Positions 1 through 7,598 of a DNA stretch of 41,815 nt are shown here, in pieces. The notes beneath the pieces are model-generated. The model did no database searches. It was not told where the DNA came from and saw nothing but the letters and a program-made list of their open reading frames with translations. The translations under genes and the position numbers were made by a program. Numbering within the stretch: the first letter of the stretch is position 1; each line of letters begins with the position of its first letter. The stretch is from Candidatus Bathyarchaeota archaeon (GTDB taxonomy: Archaea > Thermoproteota > CALKCG01 > B24), in contig JAGHAZ010000011.1 in the NCBI GenBank assembly GCA_021161255.1, positions 1 through 41,815 of the forward strand, read 5' to 3'.

Positions 1-8
1 GTTTATAG
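1..8 (+). promoter_or_regulatory. Possible TATA box for hsp20
   Basis: The window opens with GTTTATAG, an A/T-rich TATA-like element about 40 bases before the hsp20 ATG. Archaeal TATA boxes sit about 25 bases upstream of the transcript start, which would give a short leader. The upstream half of the promoter is outside the window, so this is tentative. Confidence 0.3.
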
Positions 9-46
9 CTTAGTTAATTCCTCTGATCTCTTCGGAAGGGTTAGCT

Positions 47-595
47 ATGGATAGTGAAGACCGGTGGAGGAGACGTAGGAGGAGCTGGTGGTTCGACATA
101 TTCGACGAGTTCGAACGTATGAACCAGATGATCGAAGATATAATAAGGCGGAGCTTTAGGTTTGAACCTGAAGAGTTTTTCGAGAGGATGGGTGAGCCAG
201 GCAAGCCTAGGGTATACACCTACGGCTTCTCGATAAAAATCGGGCCTGACGGTAAACCGGTCATCAGAGAGTTCGGTAATGTCTTCCCAGGTAGATATGG
301 ACCAGAGATAAGACCTGAGATAGAGCCCCTAGTGGATGTCATGGAGAAAGACGACGAGATCATCGTGGTGGCGGAGTTGCCGGGTGTGGAAAAGGAGCAG
401 ATCAACCTGCATGCTACCGAGAAGACTCTCACCATAGACGTCGACTCACCTAGAAGACGCTACCATAAAGAGCTTGAGCTTCCAGCTCCCGTAGACCCTA
501 AGTCCTCTAAGGCAACCTACAAAAACGGTGTGCTCGAGGTTAGGCTTAAGAAGGTTAGACCATCTGTTAAGGGTGAAAAGCTTAAGATAGAGTAG
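47..595 (+). CDS. hsp20: Small heat shock protein, Hsp20/alpha-crystallin family
   Basis: This 182-residue protein is an ATP-independent holdase that binds unfolding proteins in the cytoplasm as large oligomers. The N-terminal 50 residues are rich in Arg, Trp and Phe, as expected for the variable substrate-binding arm. The alpha-crystallin domain spans roughly residues 95-175, with a strand region containing LVDVMEKDDEIIVVAELPGV and the family signature NGVLEVRL near residue 162. The C-terminus ends in KLKIE, resembling the I-x-I tail that pins neighbouring subunits. It lies 34 bases upstream of the uL15 gene, a place more usually held by ribosomal protein genes, so it may be co-transcribed with them. 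Confidence 0.9.
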   Translation: MDSEDRWRRRRRSWWFDIFDEFERMNQMIEDIIRRSFRFEPEEFFERMGEPGKPRVYTYGFSIKIGPDGKPVIREFGNVFPGRYGPEIRPEIEPLVDVMEKDDEIIVVAELPGVEKEQINLHATEKTLTIDVDSPRRRYHKELELPAPVDPKSSKATYKNGVLEVRLKKVRPSVKGEKLKIE

Positions 596-629
596 GCTTA
601 TCTTTCTCTTCAACTGGCGGTGAAGCTAT

Positions 630-1067
630 ATGCCGACAAGGCTTCGTAAAATAAGGAAGTTAAGGGGGTCTAGAACCTGTGGCTGGGGTAGGGTAGGTCA
701 GCATAGGAAAAGCGGTATGAGAGGGGGCTTCGGTAGAACCGGTAGGCATAAGCACAAATGGACTTGGGTGATCAAATACGCGCCAGACTACTTCGGTAAA
801 AGAGGATTCAAGTCGCCTATGCAGAAGATCAAGGTCAGGCTTAAGGAGGTCAACGTGGGTGAGCTACCCGATATCTTGGTCAAGCTCGAAAAGGTAGAGA
901 CCAAGGACGGTAAACCTGTCATAGACCTCCCGTCTCTGGGATATGGTAAATTACTCGGTAAAGGACGCATAGACATGCCGGTTATCGTTAAAGCTTACGA
1001 TTTCACGGAGACAGCTGTCGAGAAGATCAAGAAAGCGGGTGGAGATATCGTAAAGATAGGGGCATGA
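630..1067 (+). CDS. rpl15: Large ribosomal subunit protein uL15 (archaeal L15/L27a type)
   Basis: This is a 145-residue component of the large ribosomal subunit. The very basic N-terminus, with MPTRLRKIRKLRGSRTCGWG followed by a Gly/His/Arg-rich stretch (residues 20-45), is typical of archaeal and eukaryotic L15/L27a and threads into 23S rRNA. The C-terminal half carries the globular domain with the GKGRIDMPVIVKA segment. It is followed after 6 bases by secY, the usual archaeal spc-operon order. Start is ATG at 630, preceded by GGCGGTGAAG as a ribosome-binding site. Confidence 0.95.
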   Translation: MPTRLRKIRKLRGSRTCGWGRVGQHRKSGMRGGFGRTGRHKHKWTWVIKYAPDYFGKRGFKSPMQKIKVRLKEVNVGELPDILVKLEKVETKDGKPVIDLPSLGYGKLLGKGRIDMPVIVKAYDFTETAVEKIKKAGGDIVKIGA

Positions 1068-1073
1068 TAGGCC

Positions 1074-2492
1074 ATGCCGGGCAGGTTCCTAAGCCTATTC
1101 AAACCGATATCAAAATTCACGTTCGAGGTTAAGAAACCTGAGAGGAGGACAAGTTTCACAAATAAGCTTCTATGGACTTTTATGGCGCTTCTGATATACT
1201 ATCTCATGAGCGAGATCCCGCTCTACGGTATACCTGTAAGAGGATTAAGAGACCCGCTTGTAGCCGCCAGAGTCATATTCGCTTCGAGACACGGGACGCT
1301 CATGGAGCTCGGTATAGGCCCCATAGTCACCGGGGGACTTATCCTCCAGCTTCTAGTAGGCTCTAAACTTATAGAATGCGACTTATCAGACCCGGAGGAT
1401 AGAGCTCTCTATACAGTGGCTACCAGGTTCATGAGCATATTCATGACGGTTTTCCAGTGTCTAGTATATATTTTAGGTAGGATCTGGGGACCCCTAACGC
1501 TGGAGGAGAATATCTTGGTTTTCCTTCAGCTTTTCTCAGCCGGTATAATTCTAATTCTACTGGATGAAATGGTTCAGAAGTGGGGTTTAGGTAGCGGCAT
1601 AAGCCTATTCATCTTAGCAGGGGTCGCTAAACAGATCTGGTGGTTTGGTTTCTCTCCCTTACCTGGTATAGCGCAAGACGGTAAGCTCTATGGAGCCTTG
1701 CCTGCTTTTATAGAAGGGCTTATAAAAGGTGAGGATTTCTCAACGGCGTTTCTGAGGACGGGTAATCTACCCAACATGGTTGGGTTTATATCGACAGTCG
1801 TAGCCTTCCTCGTGATCATATACCTCGAAGGCGTTAGAGTAGAGATACCTATATCTTACGCCGACTATAGAGGTTTTAGAGCTAGGTTCCCCCTAAAGCT
1901 ACTATATGTATCGGTTATCCCGGTCATATTCGCGTCCGCCTTATTAGCCAACATATATATCATGTTAAGGCTTTTATGGTCTAACTTCAACCCCGCGAAT
2001 CAGGATTTCTGGTTTAACCTTCTGGCACAGTTCGACCCTGAGACTATGTCCCCTATGAAAGGTAGCCTCGCATACTACGTATCGTCTCCAAGGAGCCTAC
2101 AGTACGCGGCTGAAGACCCTATAAGAGCCATAGTCTACGTCGCTATCTTCGTTTTACTTTGCGTGATGTTTTCCGTAATGTGGATAGAAGTCGGTGGTAT
2201 GGGTCCAAGAGATGTCGCAGAGCAACTTATAGACGCCGGTATCCAGATACCTGGCAGGAGACGGACGGTTAAAAGTATAGAGCGCTTAATGAAACGCTAT
2301 ATCCCGACGGTGTCGATCCTAGGAGGCGCTATAATAGGTCTCATAGCTGCCGTATCGGACTTGTTCAACGTATTCGGATCAGGAACTGGTGTGTTGCTCT
2401 CAGTAGACATAGCCTACCAATACTATCAGCTGTTAGTCAGAGAAAGGGTTGCTGAACTATATCCAGTGTTAAGACCTATACTGGAGAAGTGA
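1074..2492 (+). CDS. secY: Preprotein translocase subunit SecY (Sec61 alpha)
   Basis: This 472-residue protein is the channel subunit of the Sec translocon and moves unfolded proteins across or into the cytoplasmic membrane. About ten hydrophobic helices are visible, starting at residue 30 (LLWTFMALLIYYLMSEIPLY), followed by the plug/TM2 region (GIGPIVTGGLILQLLVGSK). Long cytoplasmic loops carry VEIPISYADYRGFRARFPLK and the loop between TM8 and TM9 with GGMGPRDVAEQLIDAG, both typical of archaeal SecY. Length matches the archaeal family. It overlaps or abuts the next membrane-protein gene, suggesting co-translation. In many archaea adk follows secY; here adk is absent from this position. Confidence 0.96.
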   Translation: MPGRFLSLFKPISKFTFEVKKPERRTSFTNKLLWTFMALLIYYLMSEIPLYGIPVRGLRDPLVAARVIFASRHGTLMELGIGPIVTGGLILQLLVGSKLIECDLSDPEDRALYTVATRFMSIFMTVFQCLVYILGRIWGPLTLEENILVFLQLFSAGIILILLDEMVQKWGLGSGISLFILAGVAKQIWWFGFSPLPGIAQDGKLYGALPAFIEGLIKGEDFSTAFLRTGNLPNMVGFISTVVAFLVIIYLEGVRVEIPISYADYRGFRARFPLKLLYVSVIPVIFASALLANIYIMLRLLWSNFNPANQDFWFNLLAQFDPETMSPMKGSLAYYVSSPRSLQYAAEDPIRAIVYVAIFVLLCVMFSVMWIEVGGMGPRDVAEQLIDAGIQIPGRRRTVKSIERLMKRYIPTVSILGGAIIGLIAAVSDLFNVFGSGTGVLLSVDIAYQYYQLLVRERVAELYPVLRPILEK

Positions 2493-2497
2493 TAGCC

Positions 2498-3037
2498 ATG
2501 AACTTTTTCGACGTTATAGTGGAGTTCCTAAAACCTCTGGCCGTTAACCCTGGGATGGGTTCGCTCACGATCTTAGGGTTATCTACATTGATGACCATAT
2601 TCTCTACTCTGTTGAATAAGGTTATAATGAACGAAGAGCTTCAGAAGACCTACACTAAGGAGCTCAGCGAGTATAAGCGTCTTATGAGCGAGTATAAGAT
2701 GAAGGGAGACAAGAAGATATTGATAAAGATCAGGAAGAAGGAGCCGATCATAGCGAACCTTAGTAAGAAGGTCCTTATAAGAACTGTTTTAAGGATGGTT
2801 ATTCTTCTGACTTTCGCCTGGGGCTTCTTCGCTGTGATAGGTGCGGTATTCGGCTCGGACTATACGATATTCATACCTTTCCCCGTCGAGACACCTGTGG
2901 GGTGGTCCGTATGGTACTTTATATGCGTTTTCGCGTCTAGTCTTCCGATCTCTAAGCTTCTCGGTATCTCTATGGTACCAACTACCCAGGAGGTCACAAG
3001 CCATGAGGAAGAATCTTCTGTCAAAACCAAAGGTTAA
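2498..3037 (+). CDS. DUF106 membrane protein (Oxa1/EMC3/TMCO1 relative)
   Basis: This is a membrane protein of about 179 residues of the archaeal DUF106 family, which belongs to the Oxa1 superfamily with eukaryotic EMC3 and TMCO1; these assist membrane-protein insertion. The layout fits: one N-terminal hydrophobic helix (residues 17-40), a charged coiled-coil hairpin (residues 45-95, rich in Lys/Glu), then two or three hydrophobic helices (residues 100-160). Start is uncertain: a GTG at 2489 overlaps the secY stop, but ATG at 2498 is preferred. Its position after secY and before eL34 is the conserved archaeal arrangement and supports a role alongside the translocon. The function is inferred from the family. 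Confidence 0.85.
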   Translation: MNFFDVIVEFLKPLAVNPGMGSLTILGLSTLMTIFSTLLNKVIMNEELQKTYTKELSEYKRLMSEYKMKGDKKILIKIRKKEPIIANLSKKVLIRTVLRMVILLTFAWGFFAVIGAVFGSDYTIFIPFPVETPVGWSVWYFICVFASSLPISKLLGISMVPTTQEVTSHEEESSVKTKG

Positions 3038-3251
3038 GATTAGGCTTCCAGGCGGTGAAACGGTCGTCAGGGTCGTTAAGAAGAAGCCTGGGAAAGCCTA
3101 CTGTGGGATATGCGGTAGGGAGCTCCACGGCGTAAATTATGCAGGGAAGACCAAGTCTCAGAGAAGCGTCGAAAGATTACATGGTGGAAGCATATGCGCT
3201 AGGTGTTTAAAGCGTCTCCTCGTCAGGGAGGTGCTTTCTAGGTTTGGCTAA
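3003..3251 (+). CDS. rpl34e: Large ribosomal subunit protein eL34
   Basis: This is an 82-residue ribosomal protein found in archaea and eukaryotes but not in bacteria. It starts at ATG 3003, inside the end of the DUF106 gene (35-base overlap), with GGAGGT at 2989-2994 as ribosome-binding site. A CxxC pair near residue 34 (CGICG) and another near residue 67 (CARC) form a probable zinc ribbon, as in thermophile eL34. The segment TKSQRSVERLHGG is strongly conserved in the family. Translation appears coupled to the neighbours on both sides, because the next gene also overlaps its 3' end. Confidence 0.93.
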   Translation: MRKNLLSKPKVKIRLPGGETVVRVVKKKPGKAYCGICGRELHGVNYAGKTKSQRSVERLHGGSICARCLKRLLVREVLSRFG

Positions 3252-3792
3252 AGGCCTCGTGATAGCCGTCAGTGGCCTACATGGAGCCGGCAGGTCTACC
3301 CAGGCTAAGATGCTAGCGTCCGAGTTCAACCTTAGATATGTATCCGCCGGAAGCCTGTTCAGGGAATATTGTCATAAGAAAGGCATAAGCTTGGCTGAGG
3401 CGGCGGAGATGCTTAAGGACGACCCTAAGCTCGACAACTACATCGACTCTAGGACCAAAGAGGAGGCTAAGAAAGGCTCTGTAGTGTTGGAAGGCGACCT
3501 CGCCGCTTGGATGGCGGGGGAGTTGGCTGACGTTAAAATATTTCTAACAGCACCGGATGAAGTTAGGTTTAAACGTTTAGCCGAGCGTGAGGGTCGACCT
3601 ATAGGGGAGGTCTCTGAGGAGACTAGGCGTAGGGAGTCTGGAGACCGGATAAGGTATAGGCTTTTCTATGGTATAAATTTCGAGGATATGAGTATATACG
3701 ATATCGTGCTCGATACAGGCAGGCTTCCGGCTGAGTCGGTCTTCAAGGTTCTGAAGACCTTGGTAGAAGAGTACGCTAAACTTAAAGCTTAG
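3244..3792 (+). CDS. cmk: Cytidylate kinase (archaeal type)
   Basis: This 182-residue NMP kinase phosphorylates CMP/dCMP with ATP. The gene uses a TTG start that overlaps the eL34 stop by 8 bases; GGGAGGTG at 3226-3233 decides this start. The P-loop reads GLHGAGRST (residues 11-19), so the Walker A lysine is replaced by Arg17. The region [11 protein letters not shown] (nucleotide-monophosphate binding), the LEGDLAAW segment and the Arg-rich lid ([17 protein letters not shown]) follow the archaeal Cmk pattern. Placement between eL34 and eL14 is the conserved archaeal order, which supports the assignment despite the P-loop change. Confidence 0.88.
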   Translation: MAKGLVIAVSGLHGAGRSTQAKMLASEFNLRYVSAGSLFREYCHKKGISLAEAAEMLKDDPKLDNYIDSRTKEEAKKGSVVLEGDLAAWMAGELADVKIFLTAPDEVRFKRLAEREGRPIGEVSEETRRRESGDRIRYRLFYGINFEDMSIYDIVLDTGRLPAESVFKVLKTLVEEYAKLKA

Positions 3793-3823
3793 CTTTCGTT
3801 CAACTAGGTGGGAGGATACGGAT

Positions 3824-4111
3824 ATGATAGAAGTGGGTAGAGTCTGTGTCAAAACCATGGGCCGGGAAGCAGGTAGAAAATGCGTAGTAGTCGATATCAT
3901 AGACGAGAACTTCGCCCTCATAACCGGTCCTAAATCCATCAGCGGTGTCAAGAGGCGTAGGGTGAACATCAAGCACATCGAGCCTACACCTTACAAGCTA
4001 GACATATCCCGAGGTGCAAGCGACGACGAGGTCGTCAAAGCCATAGAGAAGGCTGGTTTAAAAGAAGTATTCGAAAAGCCTCTGAAACCTGAGAGGAGGG
4101 CTGTTTTCTGA
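3824..4111 (+). CDS. rpl14e: Large ribosomal subunit protein eL14
   Basis: This is a 95-residue archaeal/eukaryotic ribosomal protein. The N-terminal KOW-like barrel begins [20 protein letters not shown] and continues with [20 protein letters not shown], both hallmark segments of eL14. A C-terminal helix follows. GGGAGG at 3810-3815 precedes the ATG. The last codons of this gene carry a strong Shine-Dalgarno sequence (GAGGAGGG, 4093-4100) for the next gene, cbf5, which overlaps the stop codon. That links synthesis of a ribosomal protein with the rRNA pseudouridine synthase. Confidence 0.93.
   Translation: MIEVGRVCVKTMGREAGRKCVVVDIIDENFALITGPKSISGVKRRRVNIKHIEPTPYKLDISRGASDDEVVKAIEKAGLKEVFEKPLKPERRAVF
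4093..4110 (+). promoter_or_regulatory. Shine-Dalgarno and unusual CTG start for cbf5
   Basis: GAGGAGGG at 4093-4100 lies inside the end of the eL14 gene and matches the anti-Shine-Dalgarno sequence. Seven bases later comes CTG (4108-4110), overlapping the eL14 stop. In the cbf5 frame there is an in-frame TGA at 4090 and no ATG, GTG or TTG until well inside the conserved catalytic region. CTG is therefore the best-supported start codon. This is an inference from spacing and the lack of alternatives. Confidence 0.6.
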
Positions 4112-5111
4112 GGTATCAGGCTCCTTGGGAGGTTAAGTGGGATAGGCTTTACAAGTCTTTCGACGAGACCAACGAGGCTTATGGTAAACCGCCTTGGAGA
4201 AGAAGCATCGAGGAGCATCTAAGATATGGGGTCGTAGTGCTCGATAAACCGGCTGGCCCTACAAGCCATGATGTAACGGCTATGGTTAAGAGGATCGCGA
4301 ACGTCGAGAAGGCTGGGCATGGGGGGACCCTAGAGGTTTAAGCCGGGGAGATCCCCCTGCCACAGGGGTCTTACCGATAGCTTTGAACGAGGCGACTAAA
4401 GTCCTTCAGGTTCTACTATCAGGCGGTAAAGAATATGTATGCGTTATGAAGCTTCACGGTGATTTCTCCGAGGAGAGGCTTCGAGAGGTCGTCGAGGAGT
4501 TTCAGGGAGATATCTACCAGAAGCCTCCGCTAAGGTCTTCCGTTAAGCGAGCATTAAGGATTCGACGAATCTACTACATCGATCTCCTAGAGGTTGAAGG
4601 TCGACTTGCTTTGCTTAAAGTCGGCTGTCAAGCTGGCACGTACATCCGGAAGCTCGTACACGATATCGGTGAGGTCCTAGGCTGTGGGGCGCATATGAGG
4701 GAGCTTAGGAGAACTAGGGTCGGGCCGTTCAGCGAGGAAAGAGGTCTAGTCACGCTTAGAACACTTGCCGAGGCCTTCGAAGCATATAGGGCAGGTGACG
4801 AAAAACCCCTCAGACGCGTAGTCCAGCCGGTTGAAGAGGTCCTCGCCTTGACACCTAAGGTATGGATCAGGGATACGGCTGTGGACGCGATATGCCACGG
4901 CGCTGACCTTGCGGTTCCAGGGATAGTGAGCCTGAATTCAGGTATAAAGACCGATACTCTTGTCGGGATCTTCACGCTTAAAGACGAGCTTGTCGCGTTA
5001 GGTAGGGCGTTAATGTCTAGCGAGGAGATTCTAGAGCGGGAAAAAGGCATAGCGGTTAAGACGGAGAGGGTCATCATGAAGCCTGGTACGTATCCTAGGA
5101 TGTGGAAGTAA
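4108..5111 (+). CDS. cbf5: tRNA/rRNA pseudouridine synthase Cbf5, interrupted by a short intron
   Basis: Cbf5 is the catalytic subunit of archaeal H/ACA RNPs and converts uridine to pseudouridine in rRNA. Exon 1 is 4108-4333 and encodes the N-terminal segment with [17 protein letters not shown]. Exon 2 is 4351-5111. Removing bases 4334-4350 restores [13 protein letters not shown], the TruB-family catalytic motif; the intron splits the codon of catalytic Asp76. Exon 2 continues with the [13 protein letters not shown] core, the [16 protein letters not shown] motif and a C-terminal PUA domain (about residues 245-328). The spliced protein would be 328 residues, normal for archaeal Cbf5. Without splicing, translation stops at TAA 4339. 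The CTG start is unusual but well placed. Confidence 0.9.
4334..4350 (+). other. 17-nt archaeal bulge-helix-bulge (BHB) intron in cbf5
   Basis: The 17 bases aggtttaagccggggag interrupt cbf5 and carry an in-frame TAA. The surrounding RNA folds into a canonical BHB: outer helix GGGGGA 4322-4327 with UCCCCC 4352-4357; 3-nt bulge AGA at 4349-4351; 4-bp central helix CCCU 4328-4331 with GGGG 4345-4348; 3-nt bulge AGA at 4332-4334; and a short inner stem GGU/GCC (4335-4337, 4342-4344) with a UUAA loop. Cleavage after the second base of each bulge, the known archaeal tRNA-splicing-endonuclease rule, joins CTA G to AT CCC and restores the frame. Confidence 0.9.
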
Positions 5112-5121
5112 TAGGTATCTA

Positions 5122-5970
5122 TTAGCCGTCTACATTCTCTAAGATTTTCTGAAGCTTCTCCACTATCTCTATGAAAGCGTTGCTGGCTGGACTCTCCGGC
5201 TTCCATATAACTATAGGCTTACCCACCTCTACCGAAAGGTTGAGCTCTGGGTCTATCGGTATCTCACCTAATATGTTTAATCCAAGCTCTTCAGCCATCT
5301 TTTTTCCGCCACCACTTCCAAATATATTCACTTTATAACCGCACTTCGGACATGTGAACCCGCTCATGTTCTCGACTATCCCTAGAATCCTAAGTCCAAG
5401 TCTCTTAGCAAATCCTACCGCACGTCTGACGACTATGAACGACAGGTCTGACGGTGTAGTAACGATCACAACACCTGTAATGTTCGGTATCGAACGTGCG
5501 ACCGTTAAAGCTTCATCACCTGTGCCCGGCGGTAGGTCTATGAAGAGATAATCGAGTTTACCCCATAGGACTTCGCCGAGGAACTGTCTTATAGCCGCGG
5601 ATTTGAGGGGGCCTCTCCATATAACCGGTGTGTCATCGTCAGGTAGAAGTAGGTCCATCGATACAAGCCTTAGGTCTAAGGCTGTTTTCACGGGCATTAT
5701 CCCTACGGGTGCAGCCGTCAGAGGGTTCCCCCTCACGCCTAGTATCTTAGGTATGCTCGGCCCGGTTATGTCGGCGTCGAGTATACCGGTTTTGAAGCCC
5801 TTAGACGCCATGGCGCAGGCAAGATTCGCGGCTACGACGCTCTTACCGACCCCGCCTTTACCGCTTAGTATGGCGATCTTATATTTGACGTTTCGCATAG
5901 ACTTCTCTATACGCTCCATCTGCCTCCTATAGGCTTCCAAAGCCTTCAACTCCTGGTTATCCAAACACAT
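5122..5970 (-). CDS. mrp: Mrp/NBP35-family Fe-S cluster carrier ATPase (ApbC-like)
   Basis: This 282-residue P-loop ATPase belongs to the Mrp/NBP35 family, which binds and transfers 4Fe-4S clusters to apoproteins as a dimer. The deviant Walker A GKGGVGKS lies at residues 38-45. DADITGPSIPKILG follows, and the switch region contains IDLPPGTGDEALT. The cluster-binding CPKC motif is near residue 210, within MSGFTCPKCGYK. No N-terminal ferredoxin extension is present. It is the last gene of the metal operon, starting 7 bases after the permease gene with GGGGG(TAG) as ribosome-binding site. It converges on cbf5 with only 10 bases between stops. Confidence 0.92.
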   Translation of the reverse strand: MCLDNQELKALEAYRRQMERIEKSMRNVKYKIAILSGKGGVGKSVVAANLACAMASKGFKTGILDADITGPSIPKILGVRGNPLTAAPVGIMPVKTALDLRLVSMDLLLPDDDTPVIWRGPLKSAAIRQFLGEVLWGKLDYLFIDLPPGTGDEALTVARSIPNITGVVIVTTPSDLSFIVVRRAVGFAKRLGLRILGIVENMSGFTCPKCGYKVNIFGSGGGKKMAEELGLNILGEIPIDPELNLSVEVGKPIVIWKPESPASNAFIEIVEKLQKILENVDG

Positions 5971-5977
5971 CTACCCC

Positions 5978-6835
5978 CTACTTTATATGATGCTCCCGAA
6001 CAACCCTAAAACACTGGATTATGCTTTTACACTTTCTCCTCTTAACCGAGAGCTTTATCGATATGAGATATCCGACCGATAGGATCACCCCGACCACCGC
6101 GCTTGTAGGTAGGTTCAGCATAACAGAGACTAAGAAGCCGAGTATAGATGATATAAGGATCGTGACGAACGATATCTTACCCATCTCCTCGAAGCTATGC
6201 GAAAACTGGTATGCCACTACAGCCGGTATGGCTATGAAAGCGACCGATAGGATCGAGCCCACAATCCTCAAGTTCACAACCATCGAAATAGCCGTGAGAA
6301 CTAAAAGGAGATATCTGTAAAACCTGACGTTCAAACCCATGGCACTCGACCCCTCTGGGTCGAACGTTATGTATTTGAATTCCATCTTGAAGAGGGTTAT
6401 CACACCTATCACGGCTAGACTCATAACCGCTAATACCAGAAGCTCGTTATCGGTGATGCCTAATACGTCTCCGATCAGGAATCTCCACGCCGACGCGGCG
6501 TAGGGGCTTGAAAGGGATATAGCCAAAGCGGCTACGGCGGTCGAGAAGCCGAATAACACACCGATGGTCATATCCGCCTTAACTTCGCCTTTCTCCTCAC
6601 CGTAGCCTGAAAGCAGGGCGAAAACCAGGCTTAATATTAATGCCCCTACGACGGGGTCTAATCCTGTCAAGAGGCTAATGGCTGCTCCCGCCAAGGCGAC
6701 GTGAGCTATCGCAGCTCCTATAGACGACAGTCCTCTGAGAACCATGTAGACCCCTATCAGGGCAGACGCCGAGCCGGATAAAATCACGGCTATCAGGGCT
6801 TTAATCATGAAGGGTTGAGTTAAGACTTCAAGCAT
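5978..6835 (-). CDS. znuB: Zinc/manganese ABC transporter permease (ZnuB/MntB, ABC-3 family)
   Basis: This 285-residue integral membrane protein is the channel-forming subunit of a cluster-9-type ABC importer for Zn2+ or Mn2+. It contains about eight hydrophobic helices. The segment GLSSIGAAIAHVALAGAAIS near residue 32 and the later RIVGSILSVAFIAIPAVVAY are conserved family signatures. The C-terminus is a basic cytoplasmic tail. The start codon overlaps the end of the ATPase gene by 8 bases, so the two are probably translationally coupled. The metal specificity cannot be read from sequence; the DtxR-type regulator at the head of the operon points to Mn, Fe or Zn. Confidence 0.9.
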   Translation of the reverse strand: MLEVLTQPFMIKALIAVILSGSASALIGVYMVLRGLSSIGAAIAHVALAGAAISLLTGLDPVVGALILSLVFALLSGYGEEKGEVKADMTIGVLFGFSTAVAALAISLSSPYAASAWRFLIGDVLGITDNELLVLAVMSLAVIGVITLFKMEFKYITFDPEGSSAMGLNVRFYRYLLLVLTAISMVVNLRIVGSILSVAFIAIPAVVAYQFSHSFEEMGKISFVTILISSILGFLVSVMLNLPTSAVVGVILSVGYLISIKLSVKRRKCKSIIQCFRVVREHHIK

Positions 6836-7598
6836 GATAGCTCACCCCCGTAACTATCCTTTCCCCATCTGATGCCACGACTTGAACTCTTTTCAAAAAC
6901 GTCTCCGTCAGAAGAGCCTCATCCAAGACCTCGTCTGGTTTTCCGAATGCTATGATCCTACGGTTGAGTAGCATGAGCCTGTCTATATGCTTCAACAGGA
7001 TGTTTATCTCGTGCGTGACTAGTATGATCGTTACACCTGATTTATCCACGAGCTCTCTGAGAAGCCTTACCAAGAGCTGGGTGGTAGGCGTATCCACGGC
7101 TGAGAACGGCTCGTCTAGTAGAAGCAAGCTAGGCTCCGACGCTAGCGCCCTGGCTACTAGAACTCTCTGCTGTTGGCCGCCGGATAGATGCGCGTATGGC
7201 TCCTCCCAGAACTGGTCGACCTCAAGTAGCTGAGCGATCTCTCTAGCCTTCTCTAGGTCCTTGCTCGTCGCTCTTCTCGGGAAACGCTTCCTCGCCAGTC
7301 TACCCATGAGTATTATATCTTTAACCAGCACAGGTATCAAAGGGTCTATACGCTCCCTCTGGGGAACATAGCCGACGAGCCTCCTCACACTAGAATCCTC
7401 CACCGGGTTCTTACCTAGAACCCTTATCTCCCCTTCGACTGGTTTTATGATCCCGAGTATGGTCTTAAGCAACGTAGTCTTACCCGCCCCATTGGGACCG
7501 ACTACTGCCACGAAGCTCGGCTCGACTATGCTGAACGATAGATCCTCCAGTATGGGTTGCTGGTTTAAAACCACGTAAACGTTCTTAAGCTCTACTAT
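6828..7598 (-). CDS. znuC: Zinc/manganese ABC transporter ATP-binding protein (ZnuC/MntA type)
   Basis: This ABC ATPase powers the importer. Walker A is GPNGAGKTT, the Q-loop region is VGYVPQRERID, the signature motif is LSGGQQQR, Walker B is LLLLDEPFSAVD, and the switch His is in LVTHE. The annotated GTG at 7574 would remove the first beta strand; conserved IVELKNVYVVLNQ upstream shows the protein begins earlier, at an ATA codon (7596-7598) or ACG (7602-7604), because the frame closes at a TAG (7605-7607). A GGGGTGG Shine-Dalgarno lies at 7610-7616. I place the start at ATA 7598, but it is uncertain. It overlaps the binding-protein stop. Confidence 0.88.
   Translation of the reverse strand: MVELKNVYVVLNQQPILEDLSFSIVEPSFVAVVGPNGAGKTTLLKTILGIIKPVEGEIRVLGKNPVEDSSVRRLVGYVPQRERIDPLIPVLVKDIILMGRLARKRFPRRATSKDLEKAREIAQLLEVDQFWEEPYAHLSGGQQQRVLVARALASEPSLLLLDEPFSAVDTPTTQLLVRLLRELVDKSGVTIILVTHEINILLKHIDRLMLLNRRIIAFGKPDEVLDEALLTETFLKRVQVVASDGERIVTGVSYHA

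Noticed and set aside
2789-3004. Antisense frame across the end of the DUF106 gene
   Set aside because: It is a shadow of the DUF106 gene, with composition expected from a reversed membrane-protein gene.
4383-5111. A separate gene starting at TTG 4383 encoding a short Cbf5
   Set aside because: It would lack the catalytic Asp and the GTLDP motif. The upstream exon and the bulge-helix-bulge show that it is exon 2 of one gene.
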